Shown here piece by piece: positions 45,601 through 57,600 of a DNA stretch of 64,000 nucleotides. The notes below the pieces were generated by a model. The model had not been told where the DNA came from, made no database searches, and worked only from the letters and a program-made list of their open reading frames with translations. This stretch comes from Ochotona curzoniae (lineage: Eukaryota; Chordata; Mammalia; Lagomorpha; Ochotonidae), in NCBI RefSeq assembly GCF_017591425.1, contig NW_024464918.1, forward strand, positions 13,452,001 through 13,516,000, read 5' to 3'. Both the position numbers and the translations under genes were made by a program. Position 1 is the first letter of the stretch. Each line of letters starts with the position of its first letter.

Positions 45601-48600
45601 ATTTAGTACATCCGGTGTGTGTATCACCATCAACTTTATCACTCTATTTCAAAATTCCCACTGCCTCAGAATAAAGTGCAGTGCCTATTAAGCACTTCCT
45701 TGCATTTCCTCCAGTCCCTGACAGCCAGCTGTTTTCTGTCCCTGGGTTTTCCCTGGTTTCTGCTGGAAGTGTCCCTGTTGGAGAGGGATGTACTGTAGCC
45801 CAGGGAAATCACTGGACTTTCAAGGCCTAAGTATGAGTTGGTCTCAGGATTGTATCTCTTTTTAACTGTTAAGTTTATTTCTGTAATAACATTTCAAGGA
45901 CTTTGTAAATAGTAGTGGCATTTATATTTTTGGATTGTTTAAAATTAAAAAATTTTAGCTTTCTATCCTAAAATTATAAAAGGACAATTACATTGATGGC
46001 TACAGCTATTAATGGGCCGTTTGTACGTGTAACATTTGTGTCTCTGTACCTTGAAGTATGGTTACCTGCATGCCGCAGGCTTGACACTTGGGCCTGGTAG
46101 TGCTCCCTGCTGGGGCTGTCCTGTCACTGGCTTTTGTTTAGCAGTGTTGTTCTTTCCCAGCCAGGTGCCACTAACACCTTCACCTTCCTAATTATTAACA
46201 ACCAGGAATGTTCCCAGGATTAAAATGGCCTTAGGTTAACAGTCATGACATTGAAATTGTTCTTCTGGAGAATGTGACTTTTTCTTTGAGCAGAAGATTA
46301 GTGTGGGTGAACAGTAGTCATCCGGTGACCAAGGAGCGTTGAGCTTAGCTGCTTGTGATTTAGTCATTGATCTTTTAATCATCTCCAAAACTGTTCCCAA
46401 TCTTAAGAAATTGTTTTATTTATACATTTTTATTTGGCAGGGGGAGGGCTGTACTCCCCAGGCTAATTATGTAAAGCTCTTTCCTTTTTGGCTATGCTAT
46501 GCCGAAGGAATTCAGCTTGGTTGCCTAACAGGAAGTAATTTCATGGAAAAAGTAAATACATATGTATGAGTTTATTCAGAAATACTTGAAATATTTTAAC
46601 TGTTTAAAAGTACAGTGAATGTAGTATGTAACAGTTGAAAAGAATTTTTTTTCGACAAACTTGCCTTTGATGCCAAAAAATTTAACAGCTATCTTTTAGC
46701 ATTGCCAGTTAACTTAAATTATTATTGTGCTTCCTGCCTGTGTATCCTTAGAGTATAAAATGAATTTTGCTTATTGCTTATAGCCCATTGTTTCTTAGTA
46801 GTCGCATGCTAAATGAATTAACTTTTGAAAGGAATATTTTGTTTGACCCAACGTCTATTACAAAATAGGTATGTAGCCCACTTAAATATTCTCATTACAG
46901 ACTCCCTATAATGTTGAAATGGTAGTTTTTAACTATTGACCTGAGCCAATTTTTTTTAATGGCGTTTGATTTTATTTTTAACAACATGTAATTGGGGACC
47001 AATTTTGGTGGGATGTGAGACGGGAGAGTATAAGCAGGGGGGAAAAAAAAAGAGGAGATAGTTTAATGTATTATCATTAGCTGTTATCAATTAACCAGTA
47101 AGGTTGAGAGATGATGTCTCTACTGACTTCTGCTGGGCATAAAATAATTTGATGAGGCCATGAGAAGCAAGAAAAATTCACCAAGTATAGCTTTCACGGC
47201 CTTTTGTGCATAGTAAAATTCATTTGCAGTAGTGTCTGTTTCTAGTGCGTGAGAGTTGGAATTGGAGTCCCTTTCTGTATAATTCATTATAGCTAGTTTT
47301 CCCTTCCATATGAAAAGCGACATTATTAATATAGTGCACTTTGATAAGAATATTGTGACTTGTCTGTTTCTGTTTTCCATTTGTGCTTTGAATGTATCTA
47401 ATCTCTTACATCTTTTCTTTATCCAGGGACTATGTTAGGAGTGAACTGGAGTCTGCCTATGAAGGACCAATGTACTTAGAACCTCTCTCCATGAATCGGT
47501 TTACCACAGCCTTGATAGGTGAGTATTGGAGAATAATTTAATAGTACAGATGGGTGCCAACCAACCCTGCCCCTGTTTTATCGAATTGATGTATACTTGC
47601 TTAAAACCTATTTGTTGGATTCTTTCCAAATATAGACGTTGCTTAATGTGACTGTTTTTTTCCCACACACATAGGTGTATCTCGGTTTATGTATTTATAG
47701 TCATGTTGTGCAGAACCCATACTTGCTTGTGCATTTGTGTGTAAGAGTATTCTAAGTATCCAAGAATATTTTTAGGCAGAGAAAACTGTTACTTTGAAAG
47801 ATTAAAACGAATTACATAATAGCTTAAATTTACTTATTGAAAGATATCAGCTACTGCCAGGTAACAGAATGTTAAAAATACAAATGTTGGTCAAGATCTA
47901 AAAATAATGCAGATGATGTTCAAAGTGAGATGCTGAGACCCTGCAATGCCAAAAAGACAGAAAAGGAAGTGAGAGAAAACCCGTTTGTGACTGTTGAACT
48001 CACTCACGTAGGACATGAAGAAGTTGACTCTTGGGACTGACCTGGTGGTGCAGCTATGAAAGCTGCCACCTGCCATGCCAGCATCTCCTATGCTGCACTT
48101 CCAATCTGGCTCTCTGCTCACACACCTAGGAAAGCAGCTAAAGACTGCCCAAGTGCCTGGGCCTCTGGCACCCACCAGGGAGAGTCAAACGAAGCCCCTG
48201 ACTTCCATCTGACCCAGCCCTGGCTGCTCTGGCCACTGGGGGTCGTGAACCATAAATGGAAGTTTTTTAAATATAAGATTTTTAAAAGATTGAGTATTGG
48301 AGATTGAAGGAGAATCTTATTAGAGTGACCTATTTTCTCCTGAAAAATCTCCACAGACATTTACATCTGGAGGATTCAGTGTTTGGAGAGGCCCATCTTT
48401 TGTGGGATAGGCAGGTATCCTGTCGTGTCTGGTGGTAGGCCCTAAGCAAGCCGTGAATGGCTATTGAGCACTTGAGCTGTGCTGTTCAGACATAGTCTAA
48501 AATGTCCTGTTCATTTTTATAGAGACTGAGTATCCAACTGGTAATCTTTGTCATTTTTAAAGTTATCTATAATACTTTGTTACTTTCTCCTATTTTAACT

Positions 48601-51600
48601 TCTTAAAATGAGTCTACTTAGAACACTTAAAATGATTTATTATATATTACAGGTCTGGTGTGATATAGCTAGCTGGTTTTTCAGTGTTTTGAAGGTGAAG
48701 TAAATACGTTGTTGTGGCCTGAGTGTGAGCGAGTCTGCAGGAAGGAGGTGAGGGCCTTCGAGGCTTGTGGGATTTTCTCAGATCTTGTTCAAGAGGTCCT
48801 TTAGAGGAATGAAAAGATCCCAAAAGGAATTGAGCTTCCAGATTCCCAGAAACTGAGAAAATAATCCCAAAAAGTCAGAGGTGGCTGCGCACCAAGGACC
48901 AGGGGTGCTGCAGTGATAGGAGCAGTTCCAGAAGAATCCATCAGAAGTGCTGGGGACAGAACAGCTGACGTCCAGGGGAGACCAAGACCACGCGTTCTCA
49001 GCATCCAGTTTCCCGCTCCTCTCCCTGCTCGCTTCAGCCCTGGTGAGCCTGCGCGCAGAGATGTGCTGCGTCGAGGACGAACTCGAGGCAGGTTTTTGGC
49101 TAGTCCCCTGGGAGGCTTGAGCTAGAGTTCAGGAATCCCAAATTTAAGTCAATTCTAAAGTTTGGTTATTAAATCAAGACTGTAATGTGAGCTGGACTAA
49201 AAGATATGAGACTCACCGGTAGAATAGCTAGATTTAAGTCAGTGGGAGACAGAAATACATGTTGCTTTAGGACCATATCCCATGAAGTGGTGTATCTAGC
49301 AGTAGTAATATTCAATTATGAAAGTATTTGCTGCGTATTAGAAATATTTGGAATACTTTGCTAGAAAGCTTATAAAGCTTTCTTTTGTGATATATATTTG
49401 CACAAATTTAAATTATTTAAATTTTTTTGTAAGGCTTATTTATTTATTTATTTTGAAAGTCAGATAAATACAGAGAGGAGGAGAGACAGAGAGGAGGATC
49501 TTCCATCTGATGATTCACTCCCCAAGTGGCCACAGTGGCCAGAGCTGAGCCATTCTGAAGCCAGGAGCCTGGAGCCTATTCCAAGTCTCCCACGCGAGTG
49601 CAGGGTCCCAAGACTTTGGGCCATTCTCACAACTGCTTTTCCAGGCCACAGGCAGGAGCTGCATGGGGAGCAGGGCCGCTGGGATTAGAAGCGGCACACA
49701 TATGGGATCCCGGCACATTCAAGGTGAGGACTTTTAGCCACTAGGCTACTGCACTGGGCCCTTTATTTTGTTTTTAAAGATTTATTTACTTTTTTTTTTT
49801 TTTTTGGAAAGTCAGGTTTACAGAGAGTTAGATCTTTGATCCACTGATTCATCCCCAAGTGGCTGCAACAGCCACAACTGAGCAAATCTGAAGGCAGGAG
49901 CCAGGAGCTCTTCAGGTCTCCCAAGAAGATAGAGGGTCCCAAGGCTCTGGGCTATCCTCGACTGCTTTCCCAGGCCATAAGCAGAGAGCTGGATGAGAAG
50001 TAGAACAGCGGGGATACAAACTGGCACCCATATGGGATCATAGCATTACAGGGTGAGGACTTTAGCCACTAGGCTACCACGCTGGGCCCTGTTTCTTTAA
50101 ATTCTTAACAGTGGCCATGGAATCTATTTACTTAACTAAAATTCAGTTAAGTGGGAATTAAATAAATTCTTAACTGTTAAATAGCATGTTTTTATTCCAG
50201 TTTTCTCTTTTCTATAACTTCCTACTCCTTTCCATTTAAATAATAAGTATCACTTAAAAAATAAAACAGGCAATTTGAGTATGCCATGATTTCTTAGGGT
50301 GTTACAAACTCAGATATTTGTAATGATGGAATCCTGAAATCCAGAGAATAAACTGATTTTGATCTGGTTGTAATTACCAGTTGGAATAGATATATCAATA
50401 CGAGGCAGCGTGTTTCAGAGCTCCCGCGGGTATTCCACCAGCAGCGTGAGTCCTTTCCTCCGCTTCCAGCGTGACAGGCTGAGAGGTTTTCTCTCGGGGA
50501 GAATGTGTCCACGTGTCTTATGAGTCACAATCAGCTGTGAAGGAGGAGGAATGAAGCCCATGACCCGGAGCTGAGCACAGCATGTGCTGGCACAGAGTTA
50601 GGGGAATTTTCAGGCTAGAGGAAGTTCACATCACACGACACCAGGAAATGTAAGCCTCGGCTCTGGGCGGCGTGAAAGTGAGAGGAGCCAGGACAACAGG
50701 TCTTTCTTCATTGTTCCTGGTTTTTCCTCCAAGTATTTCAGAGTTTTTATGTTTCAGATTAAATTTTTTTTTTTTTACTTGAAGTAATGCACTTCTAGAA
50801 ATTGAAAAAAGTCCCCCAGTTTTGGGAAAAAAAATCTTTTTCCTGCATCACTCCTCTCTTCTGTCAGGTGTCAGTTCTTTGAGGACTTTCTTTTCAGCTC
50901 ATGATAATTTCTTCCTTGTTTTGTATTTTGTTCCTTCTAGAGATCCTGTTACTGGATATGGATTTCCTGCATGGGCTCATCTCCTAAATTTTTCTGGAAT
51001 TTCCCAAGTGTATTCTACCTCTGTTGCATTTTTATTGACACCATAGTTGTCATATTCATGAGCTTGCTTTTATTGACTATTTCTGTTAGATTTATCTTTT
51101 TAAAGTATTAATAGCCTTTACTTTAAAATGCAGAAATAAGAAGGGAGATAAAGACAGAGATGGTTCTTCAGCTGGTTTTGAGGCAACTGGCCAAATATTT
51201 GGAAAACCAAACTTAGATATTTATTTTCTGTCATATTCAAAAGTAAAAATAAAAAATGTATACAAAATACTTACAAAAAACATATGAAAAACAGTGGATT
51301 TTAAAACTTTGGTTTTTTGGGGGGGGGATACCAAAATAAACTATTTTTTTATTCTTCTGAACTTTTTTTTTAAGATTTATTAATTTTTATTGAAAAGACA
51401 GATTTACAGAGAGAAAGAGAGAAAGTCTTTCATCCACTAAGGGCCACAAAAGCCAGAGCTGTGCCAATCTGAAGTAAAGAGCCAGGAGCTCTTCCAGGTC
51501 TCACGTGGGTGCAGGGTCCCAAGGCTTAGGGCCGTCTTTGACTGCTTTCCCAGGGCACAAGAAGGGAGCCGGATGGGAAGTGGAGCTGCTGGGATTAGAA

Positions 51601-54600
51601 CCGGAGCCCATATGGGATCCTGAGGTGTTCAAGGCAAGGACTTTAGCTGCTAGGCTACCGCACTGCTCCCCTCCCCCTGAAGTTTCAAAAAACCTCTCAG
51701 AGGTGGATCTTGTAATGTCTTGAATAGGGAAGCTATGTAGCAAGTTATAGCACCAAAGATGGAAAACATTAACTGTATTGATTATTTTCAGTAGAAACTT
51801 ACAGAAGAGAATAAACAGAAAAGTCACTAAAGATACTAACATGAGTGACACCATGGTCAACTGATGGCTGAAGATTAATGTCTGTGTCAAACAGTTGGAT
51901 GTAAGCGCCAGTAGGGAAATGGGCAGAGAAATGTAAAGAAACAGTTCACTGATAATTTTATATACTCAATCAGTTCCATTGGCAACTAATTAAATGCAAC
52001 TCTTTTTTTTAAGATTTATTTATTTTTTTATTACAAAGATATACAGAGAGGAGAGACAGAGAGGAAGATCTTCTGTCCAATGATTCATTCCCCAAGTGAG
52101 CGCAACGGGCCGATACTATGCCGATCCGAAGCCAGGAGCCTCTTCCGGGTCTCCCACGCGGCTGCAGGGTCCCAAAGCTTTGGGCCGTCCTCGACTGCTT
52201 TCCCAGGCCACAAGCAGGGAGCTTGTTGGGAAGCGGGGCTGCCGGGATTAGAACCGGTGCCCACATGGGATCCTGGCGCGTTCAAGGCAAGGACTTTAGC
52301 TGCTAGGCCACGCGGCCGGGCCCTAAATGCAACATTTTAAAGAACTTAGGAAGTGTTTCTGTTCTTCCCTATCAAAATTGTACTTGGTATTGACATCAGT
52401 AAGCAGATGGTAAAAATACAAGGTAAGTTGTTTCTGGAGGACTTACTGATAGTACTTGTGTTAAACCCTTGCCAGTCATTTCTTCTGATTTACTAATTCT
52501 TCTTTTTAGGAGTTTAGTCTAAGAAAATTGTAGGAAGTGTGTACCATACAATGAAGTATGTGCCAAATAGTTTATTCAAGGATGTCATGTCTAAAGTTAT
52601 ACATACAAAAAGTATTTTATAGTTATGGAATATTTTGAAAAGGCCGGGTGCTAATATGAAGGTGTTCATGGAAACTGTGTATCATGATAAGAAACTGCAC
52701 TGATTGCAAAAGAAAATTTTTACACTGAAATTCTTAAGTTCCGTTTATCCATGAACTTTTCAAAGTATCCTTCTAATGTTTTACTTTAAATTCAGTGTAT
52801 TATATCACACAACTATTTAAAAACCTGTGAATAATAGCCATATTTTAGTATTGAGAGATAAATGGAATGGATTGAGAAAAGCTTGTAAGATAGTATATAC
52901 AGTGTTTACATGAAATGTAGCTGTGACAGATGTAACTAAAAGTTGATTTAAAAGGTTATCAGTGATTGGCAGCAGGTATGCTGCTTGAAATCTCGCCTCC
53001 TGTGTTAGAAGGCCCGATTTGAGTCCCCCTGCTCTGCTGCTGGTCCAGCTTCCCGCTGGGGCGCCCTGGGGGCAGCCAGCGTGGCTCTAGTGAGGCCCAG
53101 TTTGAGTTCTGGACTCCTGGCCAGGCTGATACAAGCAATGTGGGGAGGACCCAAGGGTGGCGAATATCCGTGTTGCTTTCTCTGTTGTTCTCTGCCTTTT
53201 GAATAAAATGCAAAATAATTAAAAATTTAGCATTAAATATTATCCCAGATAATGTAGACTTCTTCAAAGACTGTGCAGTTATCCTTATAACAGTGTTGTT
53301 GGTTTGTTTTTATTTTGTGGATGCCAGGTACTTAAAATTATGCATTCTATCCCGTGTTTTAGGTCAGTTGGTGGTGTGTACTTTATGCTCCTGTGTCATG
53401 AAAACGAAGCAGATTTGGCTCTTTTCAGCTCATATGCTTCCTCTGCTAGCACGACTCTGCCTTGTTCCTCTGGAGACCATTGTTATCATCAACAAATTTG
53501 CTATGATTTTTACTGGATTGGAAGTTCTCTATTTTCTTGGATCTAATCTTTTAGTACCTTATAATCTTGCTAAGTCTGCATACAGAGAATTGGTTCAGGT
53601 AAGCCACCACAGGTACATAAAATTCTGTGACAGTCTACTTCATGTTTTTTTATGGTCGTAGTTATGTTGACTTTCTTTCCTACAGTTTAAACCAGCCACT
53701 GTTTTCAGTTCTGTTATGTGTCAGCAAAATGAAATGTCTGTGGAAACACGATGTCTGGGTCTCTCCATCCTAAGACTACCTACCAGCTCTCAGCTCTGTA
53801 ACTTCAGACCAGATCCCAGCTTCATTTCCTGTAAAATGGAGCTAATAGGATACTTTTCTAGGGTTGCTGTGAGATTTAAGCAGTAAGTTCGGTTCTAGGC
53901 AGATGATGTTCAGTATTTAAGAGCTCTTAGGAAGGACAAACATAGTAAGCCCAAAGAGGCCAAATCTTGAGTTTTCTCCTGATTATAGTCCACACTTTCT
54001 TCCTTTTGTTTGCCTGTCATATTTAAACTGAACAGTTAGATAGTTCTGGGTTATGATACGGATGTTGTTTAGGTATAGGGATTGAAGCAATAGAACATGC
54101 TTCCTGGAATATGATCCCTCCTTTACTTTTTCAGCCTTCGCACTGGGACAAATTGTCCTGAGACAAGCAATAGAGATTTGGGAGATGAATGTTTCTGTTG
54201 AACTTGTTGAGCTTCAACGTACAAAACAGATCTCTTGCATCTCATCACTGTGTACATACCTGGAAAAGCACAGTGTAAGGTTCAGAGACCAAACTGAAAC
54301 TACCAGGAAAGATGTTGCCTTGTGGCACTAGGAAGGGAGAAAAAAATTCTTAAGCGCTTAATCATAGCCTGTTTTCTTTCTGCATACACAACTGTTAACT
54401 TGGGTGCCTTTCCCAGAAGTGGATCTTCCAAAGAAAAGGAGGTTATTTCCACACTGTCAGTGAAGACCCAGTCACTTCACAAGGACAGGGTGGAGTTGTA
54501 TTTCACAGAAAGAAATGAAGATTCAAGTTCTGTGTTCTTTTCTTTGATTTTGGTCTTGTGTAGCTGAGCTATCCTTGTTTGTAATAAACAGTAGATATTC

Positions 54601-57600
54601 AATAAATATTTATTAACTACTAAACATTTAATAGCATGAAAGCAAAAGTTTCTACTTTCTAAATGTTTATTCTCATGTTTGGGAAAAAATTAATGTTGTT
54701 GGAAATAAATTATAGGTTCTGAAATGCATGACTTGCAAAAATTTGGATGAGCTAGAAATGGAAACAGGGTTTTTTTTTTTAACTTTTTTCTTTGACTGAA
54801 GGGAAAGAAAATTCTGTCTCACCAGCCATGATCAGTTTGCCTCTAGTAGTAATGTTACAGTCCACTGAGCAGTTTCCTTTTCGTGAATCTTTTCTAGGTG
54901 GAGAAAATAAAAGTTAATTGTGACTCTGTTGTAGAAATTGTATTTGCTGGACAGATGAAGATGTTTTAAGTGTAGAGTAACTTGCACATCATTGCATTCT
55001 GACTTAATATTTGATCTTTATGGCTAGTGGAAACATTGTGGTATCACATCGGGAGAGGTTCCGCCAGGACCGGTGGCTGTTGGCTGCCTGGCAGAACCCT
55101 GCTGTTACCCGGATCTTTTCCATGCTTAGTAACTCTGGAAGCTTCTGTGCTCTCAGTGAATCAGATTCTAGCAATTGATTCTTACTAAGGATTTGTTTTA
55201 TAACATAGAAAACTGGTTTATTGGGTGAGAACACACTGCAAGCGTATACCTCTTTCCTGATGTTGATGTACTTGGCAAACCAGATGAGCTGAGACACGTG
55301 ACTTTGTAAATACACGGTAAAAGTAAGGGAGGTTGATTCGTCTGGGGGAAAAATGCTATCTTTGCTCTGTAACAGAGCAAACTTCTCTAACAGTTAAAGA
55401 TTCTTTTTTCTTGGAACTGCTTTTTCAGCTCTGACAATGAAGAATAAACCCTGAGAAAGCATAATTCTACCACTCACGCTAGTACTGAATCTTCTGAGTA
55501 CTGAATACTGAGTACTGAATCTTCTAAGAGTATTAAGCAAATCTTCCCAACCTACTGATGTAGTGTGGTTCTGAATACGACCTTATTTTGATTTTAATCC
55601 TAAACGGTCAGGGCAACTTACCATTGCCATTATTTGAGAGTGCATGTTAGTTTTTAATACTATAAAGCACATTTTTGAGCTTTACAAACATATTATTATG
55701 TATAAAACGGAAGTATTTAGCTGGAATGATCCTGCAAGAAAAGAAAACCTGCTTACATTTTCACTTTCTGTATTTCAGCTTTCAGGTGCTGAGAGATGTT
55801 TGTGTGTTCTGTTTTTACTCAGGTGGTGGAGGTCTATGGCCTTCTCGCACTGGGAATGTCCCTGTGGAATCAACTGGTCGTCCCAGTCCTTTTTATGGTT
55901 TTCTGGCTCGTCTTATTTGCGCTTCAGATCTACTCCTATTTCAGTACCCGCGACCAGCCTGCGTCACGGGAGCGGCTTCTCTTCCTTTTTCTGACTAGGT
56001 AATGAAGAGCCTGTGGTACTGTATGTAAATCTTTGGAAACTTTGCTCTAGTGATAGTCAGGTTTGCAGATTGCATTCATCAGTCGTATTATACAGCTTCG
56101 TAATTAATGAGGACAGGATTTTCCTTTGGTGGCTCCCTCTTGTTGCGGTGTGAGAGTGGGAAAGTGCTGATAAGCAAGGGTGCTTCTCTCTCTGGCAGCA
56201 TTGAGAGCCGGAATGCACCAGGTCACCTACAGAAAGGCACACAGTAGGTTGTTAAACCTTCTGCTGGGTTTTTTTTTTCCAGTTTCAAGTTAAATATTTG
56301 GGTTTTTAAGAGAAAAGTGTTACAAAATGACTATCATGTATTATGTGATGAATGTTCACATTGCTATTAAACACTGTCCCTCGCATTTGATCTCTGTAGC
56401 AACCCTGGGAGACAGGTGCTTGTCTTGTTATTACCGCTTTATAGTTAAGGAAACTATGCTAGGAGTTAACCCACCTCGGTGACATTGCTGCAAAAAGTAG
56501 AGTTGGCCACTTACCTAAATGTTTATACTGTATAATTCATGAAGTCAAACTTTACTGCCTTAATTTGAAATAATGGAAGACTTCCTTGACTTTTAAGATT
56601 TCATTGTTCAGTTTTCAGAGTTGGATCCCTTTTCCCCTTTAGTGTCTTTATTAATAAGGTTTTGACAGGTTAAAGTCCTCGCCTTGAATGTGCTGGGATC
56701 CCATATGGGTGCCAGTTCTAATCCCAATAGCCCCACTTCCTATCCAGCTCCCTGCCTGTGGCCTGGGATGGCAGTTGAGGATAGCCCAAAACCTTGGGAC
56801 CCTGCACCTGCGTGGGAGAACTGGAAGAAGCTCCTGGCTCCTGGCTTCAGATTGGCTTAGCCCTAGCCATTGTGGCCACTTGGGGAGTGAATCATCGGAC
56901 GGAAGATCTTCCTCTCTTCTCTGCTCATCTCTGTATATCTACCTTTCCAATAAAGATAAATAAATCTTGAAAAAAAGATCATCTCACTAAAATGGAAAAC
57001 AGAAATCTAAGTATCAATAAAAATATAATGAAACAGTACCTATTTTAAGCAAGAAATAGAATGAGTACTGAACCAGATTTTGTTCTTTCTGAATATAAGC
57101 AAGTAGCGTCTATGAAAAATAGAAAAGTCAAAAGATTTTAATGACCAATTCAGTAGTAAATATCTTTGTTATTGCTGTTACAGAAACATTATGGATTATT
57201 TGTGCAGGATTTTTGAGTGATCTAAAAATTAGCCATGTAAAGAAAAAGAAACAATTTATTACTAGGGAAATATCCGCAGTGTGCAACTAGAATCAGTTGT
57301 TAGCCATTAGAAAGCATGATCAGAGTAGGTGTAGCATAGGATCATAGGCTTAACAAGCAACCTGGCTGTGAATTAATTTGAATGTCAGTTTACAAAGAGA
57401 AAAATAATACAGAATACGGCCCAGCATCGTGGGGTGGAGATGTAAGGCCGTAAGTGCCAACATCCCATAGGAATTCAAGCCACAGCTGTTCCAGCTGCTG
57501 CACTCCTGATCCACCTTGCTGCTCACGGCTTGGGCAAAGCACCTGAGATGGATCAAGTGTTTGAACCCCTGCCATCTATGCAGAAGAGGGGAGGAAGCTC

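Larger units (their letters stand above)
41104..47426 (+). other. RNF145: RNF145 intron 3
   Basis: GTAAGA at 41104; ends CTTTATCCAG before 47427. It contains five SINEs or SINE parts, antisense L1M fragments at 43.83-44.05 and 45.55-45.78 kb, a 53-bp perfect duplication and an exon-like antisense segment. Nothing was recognised in 44110-44855, 45017-45544 or 45776-46610. Confidence 0.9.
47519..53362 (+). other. RNF145: RNF145 intron 4
   Basis: Ends CCCGTGTTTTAG before 53363. Holds SINEs at 48030, 49418, 49773, 51361, 52001 and 52962 and a MITE-like element at 52625. Two GC-richer unique patches (48.70-49.13 and 50.39-50.70 kb) stand out. Confidence 0.9.
53599..55822 (+). other. RNF145: RNF145 intron 5
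   Basis: No C-type SINE was seen; one MIR at 53780-53940. A short tandem of AGTACTGAATCTTCT-type units lies at 55481-55530. The acceptor is GTTTTTACTCAG. Confidence 0.9.
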
